64,000 bases of DNA from NCBI RefSeq assembly GCF_002086155.1, contig NZ_MVHE01000008.1:1-64000 (forward strand), read 5' to 3'. This DNA comes from Mycobacterium angelicum. Lineage in GTDB: Bacteria > Actinomycetota > Actinomycetes > Mycobacteriales > Mycobacteriaceae. Under the pieces are notes generated by a model, which saw nothing but the letters and a program-made list of their open reading frames with translations, did not search any database and was not told where the DNA came from. Shown here piece after piece: positions 48,500 through 59,137 of the stretch (within the stretch, counting starts at the first letter, position 1; every line of letters starts with the position of its first letter). Both the position numbers and the translations under genes were made by a program.

Positions 48500-49048
48500 A
48501 TGGCAGACTGTGATCCCGTGACTAACAGCCCCATTCAGACCGCAACCGCCACGCTGCACACCAATCGCGGAGACATCAAGGTCGCCCTGTTCGGAAACCA
48601 CGCGCCCAAGACCGTCGCCAACTTCGTGGGCCTGGCGCAGGGCACCAAGGAGTACTCGACCCAGAACGCGTCGGGCAGCCCCTCGGGTCCGTTCTACGAC
48701 GGCGCGGTCTTTCACCGGGTGATCCGGGGCTTCATGATTCAGGGTGGCGACCCGACCGGCACCGGCCGCGGCGGCCCGGGTTACAAGTTCGCCGACGAGT
48801 TCCACCCCGAGCTGCAGTTCGACCGGCCCTACCTGCTCGCGATGGCCAATGCGGGTCCGGGCACCAACGGCTCGCAGTTCTTCATCACCGTCGGCCCGAC
48901 CCCACACCTGAACCGGCGCCACACCATTTTCGGTGAGGTCACCGACGCGGATTCGCAGCGTGTCGTCGACAGCATTTCCTCGACCGCCACCGACGGCAAC
49001 GACCGCCCCACCGAGCCGGTGGTCATCGAGTCGATCACGATCTCCTAG
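48500..49048 (+). CDS. ppiA: Peptidyl-prolyl cis-trans isomerase A (cyclophilin)
   Basis: 182 residues, identical in length to Rv0009, from ATG 48500. Cyclophilin core: [39 protein letters not shown] and [11 protein letters not shown], with the catalytic Arg (FHRV) and hydrophobic pocket residues present. Catalyses proline isomerisation. No signal peptide. The stop is 7 bp from the convergent next gene. Confidence 0.95.
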   Translation: MADCDPVTNSPIQTATATLHTNRGDIKVALFGNHAPKTVANFVGLAQGTKEYSTQNASGSPSGPFYDGAVFHRVIRGFMIQGGDPTGTGRGGPGYKFADEFHPELQFDRPYLLAMANAGPGTNGSQFFITVGPTPHLNRRHTIFGEVTDADSQRVVDSISSTATDGNDRPTEPVVIESITIS

Positions 49049-49055
49049 ACGAACC

Positions 49056-49481
49056 TCACCGCTTAGCACCGCCGGCGTAGCCGGCGTCGGTGAGGGCATC
49101 GAGCACTTGCAAGGGATCGGTACCCAGATCCCAGCGGGACAGGATGAACAGTCCCCCGCCCACCGTTTCGATCTCAAGCAAGCGCACCGTGCGCCCATGG
49201 CGGCGGAATTCGGTGATCCGGATGATCTTGATTTGACGCCGTTGCAATAACTGCGTCCGCAGCCACCCGCCGATGGCCAGACCATCGGGCGTAATTGCCA
49301 GCTTCGGTCGCGCGCGCCACGATGCGCCGGCAAACAAGATCAGACCCAGTGCGGCAATTCCGGCCAGCACGCGCCCGGGCGGGTCTGTGACTAGAGTCAC
49401 AGCGGCGATAGCCATCACAACGCCGGCGGCGCCGCAACCAGCGATTCCCGCAGCAGGGGGCGCCCACTCAGTTTGCTGCAT
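49056..49481 (-). CDS. PH-domain-like membrane protein (Rv0010c homologue)
   Basis: 141 residues from ATG 49481, matching the length and start (MQQTEWAPP) of Rv0010c; an in-frame GTG at 49505 is possible. Two transmembrane helices (~18-36 and ~42-58), then a soluble PH-like domain (LAITPDGLAIGGWLRTQLL, FILSRWDLGTDPLQVLDAL). Function unknown. Convergent to ppiA. Confidence 0.83.
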   Translation of the reverse strand: MQQTEWAPPAAGIAGCGAAGVVMAIAAVTLVTDPPGRVLAGIAALGLILFAGASWRARPKLAITPDGLAIGGWLRTQLLQRRQIKIIRITEFRRHGRTVRLLEIETVGGGLFILSRWDLGTDPLQVLDALTDAGYAGGAKR

Positions 49482-49636
49482 ACGCTGTCTAGACCCTCCC
49501 ACCACCGCGGATACAACTATCCACAGACGCTATCAACAGTGGGGATAAATCACACGCGTGTGATTGGGTGGCCCGAAGGTTGCTGGCTCAGTAACAATGC
49601 GACCCCAAGATGAATTCATTACGTCGGCGTCAACCG

Positions 49637-49918
49637 TCAGTGCCACCGCATCGTGAGCAACAATCCGGTGATCATGAAAGCGAACGCGATCGCGTAGTTC
49701 CACGGGCCGAGTTCGGCCATCCAGTGCAAGGCCGTCGGGGCATTGTTGCCGACGGCCGCCAGCTGGAACACCATCAGCCAGACCAGCCCGATCAACATCA
49801 GACCGATGAACAAAGCGACGAACCACACGCTCGAGGGTCCGGCCTTGACCTTCACCGGCGTGCGGCTGACCGCGCTAACGGTGAAATCACTCTTCTTACG
49901 GACCTTGGACTTCGGCAT
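49637..49918 (-). CDS. crgA: CrgA cell-division protein
   Basis: 93 residues, [13 protein letters not shown] start, two transmembrane helices (~33-52 and ~70-89), as in Rv0011c. CrgA recruits FtsI-type transpeptidases and CwsA to the septum. The ATG has AGAGGTAGC upstream. Divergent from the next gene. Confidence 0.94.
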   Translation of the reverse strand: MPKSKVRKKSDFTVSAVSRTPVKVKAGPSSVWFVALFIGLMLIGLVWLMVFQLAAVGNNAPTALHWMAELGPWNYAIAFAFMITGLLLTMRWH

Positions 49919-50007
49919 CTGCTACCTCTGGTTACGGTTGCTGCTGGCGGTATAGCTTGGCTACGAGACTAACCCAACCGGCCCGCCTACCAGGAAACGG
50001 AGACACC

Positions 50008-50763
50008 GTGCGCAACGCGGCGAACGACAAGCGCCGCTCGCCGTGGCGCTTCGGCGTCCCCCTGGTGTGCGTGCTGGCCGGGCTGCTGCTGGCCGCGACG
50101 CACGGGGTGTCCGGCGGTGCCGAAATCCGCCGCAGCGATGCACCGCGGCTGGTGGACCTGGTTCGTCAGGCGCAGTCGTCGGTCAGCCGCCTCAATGCCC
50201 AGCGCGAAGCGCTGACCAAGAAGATCGACGCCGCACACGGCCGGTCCTCGGACACCCAGTTGGCGGCCATGCTCAAGCGATCCGCCGAGCTGGCCGCCGA
50301 GGCGGACATGAATCCGGTGCACGGCCCCGGCCTGGTCGTGCGCCTGGAAGACGCACAACGCGACGCCAACGGCCGCTTCCCGCGCGACGCCTCCCCCGAC
50401 GACCTCGTGGTGCACCAGCAGGACATCGACGGCGTCATCAATGCGTTGTGGAGCGCCGGTGCCGAGGCGATCCAGATGCAGGACCAGCGCATCATCGCCA
50501 CGTCGGTGGTGCGTTGCGTCGGCAACACGCTATTGCTCAACGGCCGCACCTACAGCCCGCCTTACACGATTACCGCCATAGGTAACGCCGGCGCCATGCA
50601 AAGCGCACTCGCCGCGTCGCCACTGGTCACGCTCTACAAGCAGTACGTGGTCCGCTTCGGGCTCGGTTATCGCGAAGAGGTCAAGTCCGACGTGCAGATC
50701 GCCGGCCACTCCGAGCCCGTCCAGCTGCACTTCGCCAAGCCTGCGGGTCCCATCGGATACTAA
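50008..50763 (+). CDS. DUF881 membrane protein (Rv0012 homologue)
   Basis: 251 residues from GTG 50008, which has CGGAGACACC upstream. An in-frame TTG at 49957 would add 17 residues and resembles the start annotated for Rv0012 (262 aa). One transmembrane helix (~18-32), a coiled segment (LVRQAQSSVSRLNAQREALTKK) and a DUF881 domain with HQQDIDGVINALWSAGAEAIQ. Conserved next to crgA and trpG; function unknown. Confidence 0.8.
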   Translation: MRNAANDKRRSPWRFGVPLVCVLAGLLLAATHGVSGGAEIRRSDAPRLVDLVRQAQSSVSRLNAQREALTKKIDAAHGRSSDTQLAAMLKRSAELAAEADMNPVHGPGLVVRLEDAQRDANGRFPRDASPDDLVVHQQDIDGVINALWSAGAEAIQMQDQRIIATSVVRCVGNTLLLNGRTYSPPYTITAIGNAGAMQSALAASPLVTLYKQYVVRFGLGYREEVKSDVQIAGHSEPVQLHFAKPAGPIGY

Positions 50764-50794
50764 GCGCGCTGATCCGTGACGGTACCCTGTCACG

Positions 50795-51490
50795 ATGCGG
50801 ATCCTCGTCGTCGACAACTACGACAGCTTCGTGTTCAACCTGGTGCAATACCTCGGCCAGCTGGGCGTCGAGGCCGAGGTGTGGCGCAACGACGACGACC
50901 GGCTCGCCGATGAGGCCGCCATCGCCACCCAGTTCGACGGCGTCCTGCTCAGCCCCGGTCCGGGCACACCGGAGCGTGCGGGTGCGTCGATCAACCTGGT
51001 CCGCGGCTGCGCGGAGGCGCGCACGCCACTGCTCGGGGTGTGCCTCGGACACCAGGCCATCGGGGTTGCGTTCGGTGCCACCGTGGACCGCGCGCCGGAG
51101 TTACTGCACGGCAAGACCAGCAGCGTCTATCACACGAATATCGGTGTGCTGCAAGGACTTCCGGATCCGTTCACGGCAACCCGCTACCATTCACTGACGA
51201 TCCTGCCGGAGTCGCTACCGGCCGAACTCGAGGTCACCGCCCACACCCGCAGCGGTGTGATCATGGCCGTGCAGCACACCACGCTGCCCATCCACGGCGT
51301 CCAATTCCACCCCGAATCCATCCTCACCGAGGGCGGACACCGGATGCTGGCGAACTGGCTGGCGTACTGCGGATGGGCGCGCGACGACACCCTGGTGCGC
51401 CGGCTGGAAAACGAAGTCCTCACGGCGGTTCGGCCGCACATCCCGGCCTCGACGAGCCCGGCCGGGGCTACTGACCGAACTTCAGCGTGA
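50795..51490 (+). CDS. trpG: Glutamine amidotransferase, anthranilate / aminodeoxychorismate synthase component II
   Basis: 231 residues. Class I glutamine amidotransferase with catalytic Cys in LLGVCLGHQAIG and His/Glu in GVQFHPESI. Starts MRILVVDNYDSFVFNLVQYL. Supplies ammonia for TrpE and/or PabB; M. tuberculosis Rv0013 is believed to serve both pathways. The end overlaps the convergent pknB by 23 bp. Confidence 0.9.
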   Translation: MRILVVDNYDSFVFNLVQYLGQLGVEAEVWRNDDDRLADEAAIATQFDGVLLSPGPGTPERAGASINLVRGCAEARTPLLGVCLGHQAIGVAFGATVDRAPELLHGKTSSVYHTNIGVLQGLPDPFTATRYHSLTILPESLPAELEVTAHTRSGVIMAVQHTTLPIHGVQFHPESILTEGGHRMLANWLAYCGWARDDTLVRRLENEVLTAVRPHIPASTSPAGATDRTSA

Positions 51491-53348
51491 TAATGCCGTC
51501 GCGGTTCACGCCGGAACCGGCCGAGGGGCTCTGGTAGACGATCCGGTTGTGCTGGGAGCCGCCGGCGTCGACGTCGGCGCCCTTGTCCAGCACCCCGGTC
51601 CAGCCCAGCGCACGCAACCGCGGCTCGGCGTCGGTCCAGAACATGCCGGACAGGTCGGGCATCACGAACTGGTTGCCCTTGGACACCTGCAGCTCGATCA
51701 CCGAATCGACCGGAACCGTAGTGCCGGCCGGCGGATTGGTGCCGATCACGTCGCCGGCCGGTTTGGGGCTGTCCACCGACGCCTGGCTGAACTTGGTGAA
51801 GCCGTAGACGTTGAGATTGTTCTGCGCCATCTCGACGGTCTGGCCCGCGACGTCGGGGATCTGCTTGGTCTCCGGTCCAGAGCCGACGATGATCGTGATC
51901 ACGTTGGTGATCGCCGACGTCTGATTGGCCGGCGGGTTGGTGCCGATCACCTTGCCCGCCAGTTCCGGGGTCGACGGCGAATTGGCCTGCTTGAATTTGC
52001 CGAATCCCGCGGCGGTGAGCTTCTTGACGGCCTCGGCGTAGGTCAGTGACGAGACGTCGGGCAGCTCGCGCTGTTCGGGGCCGGTGGAGACGTTGATGGT
52101 GATCTCGTCGCCGGCGCCCACCGACGAGTTGGCGCCTGGGTCGGTGCCGATGACGTGGTCGGGCGGGATGGTCGAATCCGGCTTCTGCAGCGTCCGGGTT
52201 TTGAAGCCCCTGTTCTGCAGGGCGGCGATCGCGTCGGCGGACGCCTGCCCGCGCACGTCGGGCACCTGAATGTTGCGGGTGTTGCCGCCGAAGGTGTTGA
52301 TGGCGATGAAGACGGCGACGGTCAGGACCGCCAAGACCGCGACGACGGCGACCCACCGGCCCACCGAACCGGCGTTGCGGTCGCGGCTGCCGACGTCGTA
52401 CGGCTGCCGGGGCAGCGGGTCGGTGCGCGGGCCGCTGAGGCTTCCGCCCGACGACGACAACATCGAGCGCCGTTCGGCACCCGTGAGGACTTTGGGAGCC
52501 TCCGGGGGTTCGCCGCTATGCACTCGAATCAGGTCGGCGCGCATCTCCGCCGCGGTCTGGTAACGGTTCTCCGGGTTCTTGGCCAGCGCCTTGAGCACGA
52601 CGGCGTCCAGATCGGCCGAGATGCCCTCGTGGCGTTCCGACGGCGGGATCGGGTCTTCCCGCACATGCTGGTAGGCGACCGACACCGGCGAATCACCGGT
52701 GAACGGCGGCTCACCGGTCAGAACCTCGTAGAGGACACAGCCCAGCGAATAGACGTCCGAACGCGCGTCTACCGGGTCGCCGCGGGCTTGCTCCGGGGAC
52801 AGATATTGGGCCGTCCCGATAACCGCCGCCGTTTGGGTGACGCTGTTGCCGCTGTCGGCGATCGCGCGGGCGATGCCGAAATCCATCACCTTGACCGCGT
52901 TGGTGGTGCTGATCATGATGTTGGCCGGCTTGACGTCGCGGTGGATGATGCCGTTCTGGTGGCTGAAGTTCAGTGCCTGGCAGGCGTCGGCGATGACCTC
53001 GATCGCGCGTTTGGGCGGCATCGGGCCCTCGGTGTGCACGATGTCGCGCAAGGTGACGCCGTTGACGTATTCCATGACGATGTAGGGCAACGGCCCGGCC
53101 GGCGTCTCGGCTTCGCCGGTGTCGTAGACCGCCACGATCGCCGGGTGATTCAAGGCTGCGGCGTTCTGCGCCTCACGCCGAAAGCGCAGGTAGAAGCTCG
53201 GATCACGGGCCAAGTCGGCACGCAGCACTTTGACCGCGACATCGCGGTGCAGCCGCTGGTCGCGGGCGAGGTGAACTTCGGACATGCCCCCGAAACCGAG
53301 GATGTCGCCCAGCTCGTAGCGGTCGGACAGGTGCCGAGGGGTGGTCAT
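51468..53348 (-). CDS. pknB: PknB Ser/Thr protein kinase with PASTA domains
   Basis: 626 residues, as in Rv0014c, from ATG 53348 (overlapping the pknA stop). Kinase domain ~10-275: [11 protein letters not shown] glycine loop, VAVKV lysine, HRDVKPAN and DFG; activation-loop threonines in [16 protein letters not shown]. Transmembrane helix ~332-350, then four PASTA repeats that bind muropeptides or lipid II. Phosphorylates CwlM, MurJ, FhaB and others to control growth. Confidence 0.97.
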   Translation of the reverse strand: MTTPRHLSDRYELGDILGFGGMSEVHLARDQRLHRDVAVKVLRADLARDPSFYLRFRREAQNAAALNHPAIVAVYDTGEAETPAGPLPYIVMEYVNGVTLRDIVHTEGPMPPKRAIEVIADACQALNFSHQNGIIHRDVKPANIMISTTNAVKVMDFGIARAIADSGNSVTQTAAVIGTAQYLSPEQARGDPVDARSDVYSLGCVLYEVLTGEPPFTGDSPVSVAYQHVREDPIPPSERHEGISADLDAVVLKALAKNPENRYQTAAEMRADLIRVHSGEPPEAPKVLTGAERRSMLSSSGGSLSGPRTDPLPRQPYDVGSRDRNAGSVGRWVAVVAVLAVLTVAVFIAINTFGGNTRNIQVPDVRGQASADAIAALQNRGFKTRTLQKPDSTIPPDHVIGTDPGANSSVGAGDEITINVSTGPEQRELPDVSSLTYAEAVKKLTAAGFGKFKQANSPSTPELAGKVIGTNPPANQTSAITNVITIIVGSGPETKQIPDVAGQTVEMAQNNLNVYGFTKFSQASVDSPKPAGDVIGTNPPAGTTVPVDSVIELQVSKGNQFVMPDLSGMFWTDAEPRLRALGWTGVLDKGADVDAGGSQHNRIVYQSPSAGSGVNRDGIITLKFGQ

Positions 53349-54649
53349 CGCGTTATCTCGTATCGGGCCAGCGACGCGCGATGCTGCAGTGTCAATGCGG
53401 CGTCGGCCGGGCTCAGTTCCTGACGTCCAGGAATACCCGCTTCTTCGCCATCCGTCCAATTGAAGGCCGGGCCCTGTCCCGACGGCGTCTTGGTCACCGG
53501 AGGACCACCGGTGTCGGTGACCGTCGGCGGCTGTTGTTGCTGCGGGTTGTCGGCGCCGGAATTGATGACGATCAGCACGGCGATGATGATCGCCAGTGCA
53601 CCCAGCACCCCGGCCGCCCACAGCAGCGCGCGCTGCCCAGACGAGAAGGTGCGTCGCGCCGGCGGCGGCCGCCGGCTCGTCGTCGCCGGGCGCGACCGGC
53701 GCGGCGGTGGTGTCCGGCTGCTGGGCGTCGCCGCCACCCGAGCCGGGGTGGCCGACGGGATGGCGGCCGGGGCGGCCCGGCCGGCCGGTGGGCTCTGGCT
53801 GGGCCGGGGCGGCCGGCGCCCGGCCCGCACCGCGGCTACCGCGTCGGCGAACGGTCCGCCACTGCGATACCGCTGAGCGGGATTCTTCACCAGCGTGATC
53901 TCGATGAGCTCACGCACATTCGGTGGCAGGTCCGGCGGCAACGGCGGCGGGGGCTCCTTGATGTGCTTCATCGCAACCGTCAAAGCACCGTCGCCAGTGA
54001 ACGGCCGCTTGCCCGAAACCACTTCGTAACCAACGACTCCCAGCGAGTAGACGTCACTGGCCGGGCTCGCGTCCTGACCCAGTGCCTGCTCGGGTGCGAT
54101 GTATTGCGCGGTGCCCATCACCATGCCGGTTTGGGTAACCGGCGCGGCATCGACGGCCTTGGCGATCCCGAAGTCGGTGATCTTGACCTGGCCGGTGGGG
54201 GTGATCAGGATATTGCCCGGTTTGACGTCGCGGTGCACCAGGCCGGCGGCATGCGCGACCTGCAGCGCGCGGCCCGTCTGCTCGAGCATGTCCAGCGCGT
54301 GCCGCAGCGACAGCCGGCCGGTGCGCTTGAGGACTGAGTTCAGCGGTTCACCGTTGACCAGCTCCATCACCAGGTAGGCGGTGCGGCCCTCGCCGTCCAT
54401 CTGGCTTTCGCCGTAGTCGTGCACGCTGGCGATACCCGGGTGGTTGAGCATCGCGGTGGTCCGCGCTTCCGCGCGGAACCGCTCGATGAACTCCGGGTCC
54501 GACGAGAACTCGTTCTTGAGCACCTTGACGGCAACTCGCCGGCCCAGCCGGCTGTCCACGGCTTCCCAGACCTGGCCCATGCCGCCGGTGGCGATGAGCC
54601 GCTGCAGCCGGTACCTGCCCGACAGCGTCACTCCAACTCTCGGACTCAT
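53345..54649 (-). CDS. pknA: PknA Ser/Thr protein kinase
   Basis: 434 residues (Rv0015c is 431). Kinase domain with [32 protein letters not shown] and DFGIAK; activation loop near [19 protein letters not shown] Pro/Arg/Ala-rich linker, one transmembrane helix (~338-357), and a short extracellular tail without PASTA domains. Acts with PknB on elongation and division. Both ends are in ATGA overlaps with pbpA and pknB. Confidence 0.96.
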   Translation of the reverse strand: MSPRVGVTLSGRYRLQRLIATGGMGQVWEAVDSRLGRRVAVKVLKNEFSSDPEFIERFRAEARTTAMLNHPGIASVHDYGESQMDGEGRTAYLVMELVNGEPLNSVLKRTGRLSLRHALDMLEQTGRALQVAHAAGLVHRDVKPGNILITPTGQVKITDFGIAKAVDAAPVTQTGMVMGTAQYIAPEQALGQDASPASDVYSLGVVGYEVVSGKRPFTGDGALTVAMKHIKEPPPPLPPDLPPNVRELIEITLVKNPAQRYRSGGPFADAVAAVRAGRRPPRPSQSPPAGRAAPAAIPSATPARVAATPSSRTPPPRRSRPATTSRRPPPARRTFSSGQRALLWAAGVLGALAIIIAVLIVINSGADNPQQQQPPTVTDTGGPPVTKTPSGQGPAFNWTDGEEAGIPGRQELSPADAALTLQHRASLARYEITR

Positions 54650-56124
54650 GCACCCCCCTGCAGTGCGGCTTCGATGACGGCCCGCCCGATCGGCGCGGCG
54701 AGCGCACCCCCGGTCGCGGACAGGCGATCGCCCCCGTTCTCCACCAGCACCGCGACGGCAACCTTCGGGGCCTGCGCAGGCGCGAAGGCGATGTACCACG
54801 CGTGCGGTGGGGTATGGCGGGGGTCGGTGCCGTGCTCTGCGGTACCAGTCTTGGATGCGATCTGCACGCCGGGGATGGCCCCTTTCTGCTGTGCGACTTT
54901 CTCGGCGCCGACCATCAGCTCTGTTAGCTTAGCGGCGACCTGCGGCGACACCGCGCGGCGCTGCTGATAAGGAGCGGTGGTGGTGATGTTGGCCAAGTCC
55001 GGTCCCTTGAGGCTGTCGATCAGGTAGGGCCGCATCGCGATCCCGCCATTGGCGATGGTCGCGGCTACCTCCGCGTTTTCCAGCGGAGTCAATGCAACGT
55101 CTTTCTGTCCGATACTGGACATACCCAATGCGGCGGCGTCCGGGATGCTTCCGACCGTCGATTCGGCGACCTGCAGGGGAATGGGGCTGGGTGAAGTGTC
55201 CAGACCGAATGCCTGCGCCATGCTGCGCAGCGCGTCGGCTCCGGTGAGGATGCCGAGTTGGACGAACGCGGTATTGCAGGATTTGGCGAAGGCTTCGCTC
55301 AGCGACACGGTCGGGCCGGGCCCGCACGGGTTGCCGCCATAGTTCTCCAGCATGGCGGTGCTGTTGGGCAGGGGAATCGTCGCCGCCGCCGTCAACTGCT
55401 CGGTGTCGTTGGCTCCGGCGGCCAGGGCGGCCGCGGTGGTGATCACCTTGAAGGTCGAGCCCGGCGGGTACGTCTCGGAGATGGCGCGGTTGATCAGCGG
55501 GTTGTCCGGGTTGTCACGCAGCGCCTGCCAGGCTTGCGCCTGTACGTCGGGATTGTGCGACGCCAGCAGGTTGGGATCGTAGGACGGCGACGACACCATC
55601 GCCAGGATCTTGCCGGTGGACGGCTCCAGCGCGACGACCGCGCCCTTGCAGGGCGGACCGCCGCAGCCCTGCTGCATTGCGTCCCAGCCGGCCTGCTGGA
55701 TGCGGGGCACGATCGTGGTGTCGACATTGCCTCCGCGTGGGTCGCGGCCGGTGAAGAAGTCGGCCAGCCGGCGGCCGAACAGACGCTCGTCGGACCCGTT
55801 GAGCACCGGATCCTCGGCCCGTTCCAGCCCGGCGCTGGAATAGCGCAGCGAATAAAAGCCGGTGACCGGGGCATACACCGCGGGGTTGGGATAAACCCGC
55901 AGAAACCGGTAATGACTGTCGGTGGCCATCGAATAGGCCAGCAGCTGACCGCCGGCGGTGATCTGGCCGCGCTGACGGGAGTACTCGTCGAGCAGGACCC
56001 GCTGATTGCGGGGGTCCGCACGTAGCCCATCGGCCGTAAAGACCTGCGTATACGTGGCGTTGAGCAGCAGCAATACGATCAACGCCATCACGGTCACCGA
56101 GATCCGGCGCAGCGAGGCGTTCAT
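54646..56124 (-). CDS. pbpA: PbpA class B penicillin-binding protein
   Basis: 492 residues. Short N-terminal transmembrane helix ([15 protein letters not shown]), dimerisation domain, then transpeptidase domain with active-site Ser in PGSTFK (~218-221), SCN (KSCNTAF), and KTGTAE (~425). Cross-links peptidoglycan with RodA, encoded directly upstream. Matches Rv0016c. Confidence 0.95.
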   Translation of the reverse strand: MNASLRRISVTVMALIVLLLLNATYTQVFTADGLRADPRNQRVLLDEYSRQRGQITAGGQLLAYSMATDSHYRFLRVYPNPAVYAPVTGFYSLRYSSAGLERAEDPVLNGSDERLFGRRLADFFTGRDPRGGNVDTTIVPRIQQAGWDAMQQGCGGPPCKGAVVALEPSTGKILAMVSSPSYDPNLLASHNPDVQAQAWQALRDNPDNPLINRAISETYPPGSTFKVITTAAALAAGANDTEQLTAAATIPLPNSTAMLENYGGNPCGPGPTVSLSEAFAKSCNTAFVQLGILTGADALRSMAQAFGLDTSPSPIPLQVAESTVGSIPDAAALGMSSIGQKDVALTPLENAEVAATIANGGIAMRPYLIDSLKGPDLANITTTAPYQQRRAVSPQVAAKLTELMVGAEKVAQQKGAIPGVQIASKTGTAEHGTDPRHTPPHAWYIAFAPAQAPKVAVAVLVENGGDRLSATGGALAAPIGRAVIEAALQGGA

Positions 56125-57530
56125 ACCTTCTGGATCACCTCGGTGCCGGCCGCCGCGATCGGCGACGTATTTCGTGGTCGGGTGCGCAAAGGGCGCCGGG
56201 CACTGTCGGAGATGCGGGCCAGGATGGCCAGCAACACATAGTTGGCCAGCAGCGACGATCCGCCGTAGGACATCCAGGGTGTGGTCAGCCCGGTCAGCGG
56301 GATCAGCTGGGTGACGCCGCCGACCACGATGAACAGCTGAATCGCCAGGGTCGATGCCAGGCCGGCGGCCAGCAGCTTGCCGAAGCTGTCACGGCTGGCG
56401 ATCGCGGTGCGCATCCCCCGCACGATGATGATCGTGTAGAGCATGAGAATGGCTGCCAGCCCGACCAATCCGAGTTCCTCGCCGAACGCCGCGATGATGA
56501 AGTCCGTCGATGCCGCCGGCACGGTGTCGGGCTGGCCGTTGCCCAGCCCGGTTCCGAAGATGCCGCCGGTGGCGAAGCTGAACAGCGACTGCACGCTTTG
56601 ATAGCCGGCGCCGTCCGGGTCGGCGAACGGATCCAGCCAGGTCTGCACGCGCACGCGGACATGGGCGAATAGGTAGTACGCCACCACACTTCCCGCGGCG
56701 AACAACACCAAGCCGATGAGGACCCAACTGAACCGCTGCGTGGCCAGATAAACCACCACCAGAAACGATGCGTACAGCAGTAGCGACGTACCGAGATCCT
56801 TCTCGAAGACCATCACGCCCACGGAGATCACCCAGGCCGCCAGGACCGGCGCGAGGTCGCGCGGACGGGGCAGGGTCATGCCCATCAGGTGCTTGCCGAC
56901 GCTGGTGAACAGGCCGCGCTTGGTCACCAGCACGGCCGAGAAGAAGATTAGTAGCAGAATCTTGGAGAACTCGGCGGGCTGAATTGAGAAGCCGGGCAAG
57001 CGAATCCAGATCTTGGCGCCATTCTGCTCGGACAGCGACCGCGGCAGCAGCGCGGGGATCGCCAGGAACACCAGGCCCGTCAGGCCGCAGATGTAGCCGT
57101 AGCGGGCAAGCTGGCGGTGGTCCTTGAGGAACGTCACCACCAGCGCGAAAGCGGCCACGCCGACCAGCGTCCACAACATCTGCTGGTTCGCGCTGGGATG
57201 ACCATGCCGGCCGACCTCGGTGTCGACCAGGTCGAGCCGGTGGATCATCACCAGGCCGAGCCCGTTGAGCAGGGCCACCACAGGCAGCAGCAGCGGATCG
57301 GTATACGGAGCGAAACGTCTGATGGCCAGGTGCGCGAATCCGAACAGCGTCAAGAAGGCCAGCCCGTAGCTGAACAGGTCCCAGTGCAAGCCGCGCTCCT
57401 GGTTGGCCTCAACGATCAGCAGCGCCGCAATGGTGATCACCGCCGCGAAGCACAACAGCAGCAACTCCGCGTTGCGCCGCGTCGGCAGCGGAGGTGTCAC
57501 CGTTACCGGCGGCTGCAGCTGCGTGGTCAT
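56121..57530 (-). CDS. rodA: RodA SEDS peptidoglycan glycosyltransferase
   Basis: 469 residues, identical in length to Rv0017c, from ATG 57530 (overlapping the pstP stop). About ten transmembrane helices; conserved SEDS loops (FSIQPAEFSKI, FEKDLGTSLL, AAFGEELGLVG, SYGGSSLL). Polymerises lipid II with PbpA. The catalytic Asp lies in FEKDLG. Confidence 0.95.
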   Translation of the reverse strand: MTTQLQPPVTVTPPLPTRRNAELLLLCFAAVITIAALLIVEANQERGLHWDLFSYGLAFLTLFGFAHLAIRRFAPYTDPLLLPVVALLNGLGLVMIHRLDLVDTEVGRHGHPSANQQMLWTLVGVAAFALVVTFLKDHRQLARYGYICGLTGLVFLAIPALLPRSLSEQNGAKIWIRLPGFSIQPAEFSKILLLIFFSAVLVTKRGLFTSVGKHLMGMTLPRPRDLAPVLAAWVISVGVMVFEKDLGTSLLLYASFLVVVYLATQRFSWVLIGLVLFAAGSVVAYYLFAHVRVRVQTWLDPFADPDGAGYQSVQSLFSFATGGIFGTGLGNGQPDTVPAASTDFIIAAFGEELGLVGLAAILMLYTIIIVRGMRTAIASRDSFGKLLAAGLASTLAIQLFIVVGGVTQLIPLTGLTTPWMSYGGSSLLANYVLLAILARISDSARRPLRTRPRNTSPIAAAGTEVIQKV

Positions 57531-59053
57531 GCCGCCGCCCGGCAATCAATGCCCGGCTGCGGTGGGGGTGGGGGAAGCGCGGTGACGGTCGACGAACTAG
57601 TGGTGGGCGACGTCGTGGGGGATGTAGGCGAGGCCGGGGAGGTGGTGCCGGGGCCCGGAGCGGTTGGGGTTCCGCTGGAAGAGGGGGTTGGAGTAGTGGT
57701 GGACGCTGGCGAAGAGGTCGGGCTGGGAGTCTGCGGGCCGGTGGTCGCCGGGGCGGTTGTCTCGGGCGGCGACGTGGCCCGCGGCGCCGGACAGGGCGGC
57801 AATAAAGAGTTGGCGGCCAATTCCCGCAACTGCCCGATGGCGTCGTCCAGGGTGCCGGTCGGAAGCCCGGCCTGAACCTGCGCGCGTTCCGGAGGACGCA
57901 AATCCTCCAGCTTCATCAGGTGGCAGTCCAGGTGGCCTCCGGCTTGGCCGTAGCTGACCTGGGAAAGTTCGTTGCGAGCGTTGAGGCAGCCCAGCAAGTA
58001 CGGCTCATGCAGCGACATGCCTAAGAGCGAACCCTGAATGCCGCGCATGATTGCGACGGTGCCGTTGTATTCGGCGACGTAATAGTTGCTCCGGATGACC
58101 GTGCGCCCGATGAAAAGTCCGGCCACCACGACGAGCACCACCAGGGCCACCACCAGGCCGATTCGCCGCCGCGACCACCGGGGCCGGCTGAACGTCTCGA
58201 TCTGCGGCGGGACGCGTTTGGCGACTTCCTTGCGGGCGCTGATGGCCGACGCCCGACCCGCGGCGGTGTTGGGCAGCGTCAGTTGGTCGTCGTCACCGGA
58301 GACCGCGCCGGCCAGGATCGGTTGCGTTTGGCCGTACTCGTAGTCGACGACGTCCGCGACCACCACGGTGACGTTGTCCGGGCCGCCACCGCGCAGCGCC
58401 AATTCGATAAGGCGGTAAGCACTTTCGGCGACGTCGGGAATCTGCAGCGCCTCGGCGATGGTCTCGTCGCTCACCGGGTCGGACAGCCCGTCGGAACACA
58501 GCAGATAGCGGTCGCCGGCGCGCGCTTCGCGCATGGTCAGCGTGGGCTCGACTTCGTGGCCGGTCAGCGCCCGCATGATCAACGAGCGCTGCGGATGGCT
58601 GTGCGCCTCTTCGGCGGTGATTCGGCCTTCGTCGACCAGGGTTTGGACGAAGGTGTCGTCCTTCGTGATCTGGGTGAGCTCGCCGTCGCGCATCAGGTAG
58701 CCGCGTGAGTCCCCGATGTGTACGAGGCCGAGCCGATTGCCGGCGAACAGGATCGCGGTGAGCGTAGTCCCCATGCCCTCGAGATCGGGCTCCGCCTCGA
58801 CCTGGGCGGCGATGGCCGAATTGCCGGCGCGCACGGCGGCATCGAGCTTGGCCAGCAGATCGCCGCCGGGCTCGTCGTCATCGAGATGGGCCAGGGCCGC
58901 GATCACCAACTGGGAGGCCACCTCGCCGGCCGCGTGACCGCCCATCCCGTCGGCGAGGGCCAACAGGCGCGCGCCGGCATAGACGGAGTCTTCGTTGTTC
59001 GCACGTACCAAGCCGCGGTCGCTGCGGGCGGCGTATCTCAGGACCAGGGTCAC
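57527..59053 (-). CDS. pstP: PstP Ser/Thr phosphatase
   Basis: 508 residues from GTG 59053. PPM-type domain ~1-240 with metal-binding motifs ADGMGGHAAGE, SDGLSDPVSD and GGGPDNVTVVVADV, then a transmembrane helix (~300-322) and a proline/threonine-rich extracytoplasmic tail ending in DCRAAA. Reverses PknA/PknB phosphorylation. The GAGGAG used as ribosome site comes from the MIRU-type repeat inserted upstream. M. tuberculosis PstP (514 aa) has three extra N-terminal residues before VTLVLRYAARSD. Confidence 0.94.
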   Translation of the reverse strand: MTLVLRYAARSDRGLVRANNEDSVYAGARLLALADGMGGHAAGEVASQLVIAALAHLDDDEPGGDLLAKLDAAVRAGNSAIAAQVEAEPDLEGMGTTLTAILFAGNRLGLVHIGDSRGYLMRDGELTQITKDDTFVQTLVDEGRITAEEAHSHPQRSLIMRALTGHEVEPTLTMREARAGDRYLLCSDGLSDPVSDETIAEALQIPDVAESAYRLIELALRGGGPDNVTVVVADVVDYEYGQTQPILAGAVSGDDDQLTLPNTAAGRASAISARKEVAKRVPPQIETFSRPRWSRRRIGLVVALVVLVVVAGLFIGRTVIRSNYYVAEYNGTVAIMRGIQGSLLGMSLHEPYLLGCLNARNELSQVSYGQAGGHLDCHLMKLEDLRPPERAQVQAGLPTGTLDDAIGQLRELAANSLLPPCPAPRATSPPETTAPATTGPQTPSPTSSPASTTTPTPSSSGTPTAPGPGTTSPASPTSPTTSPTTSSSTVTALPPPPPQPGIDCRAAA

Positions 59054-59137
59054 GGGCGCAGCTCCTCCGCATCGCTGCGTCCCCCGCCAGCGGGTGGTAC
59101 CCCCACCGCATCGTCGCCAGCGCGGGTCACGGGCGCA
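59047..59137 (-). repeat. MIRU-type repeat at the fhaB-pstP junction
   Basis: The 14-bp sequence GGGTCACGGGCGCA occurs at 59047-59060 and at 59124-59137, 77 bp apart, with 63 bp between. The inner segment, read on the minus strand, contains GGCGACGATGCGG, GGTGGGGGTACC with a partial inverted copy, and GCGGAGGAGC. MIRUs are known to insert at overlapping stop/start codons of co-transcribed mycobacterial genes and to duplicate the overlap. Here the second copy contains the fhaB TGA and the first the pstP GTG. Confidence 0.8.
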
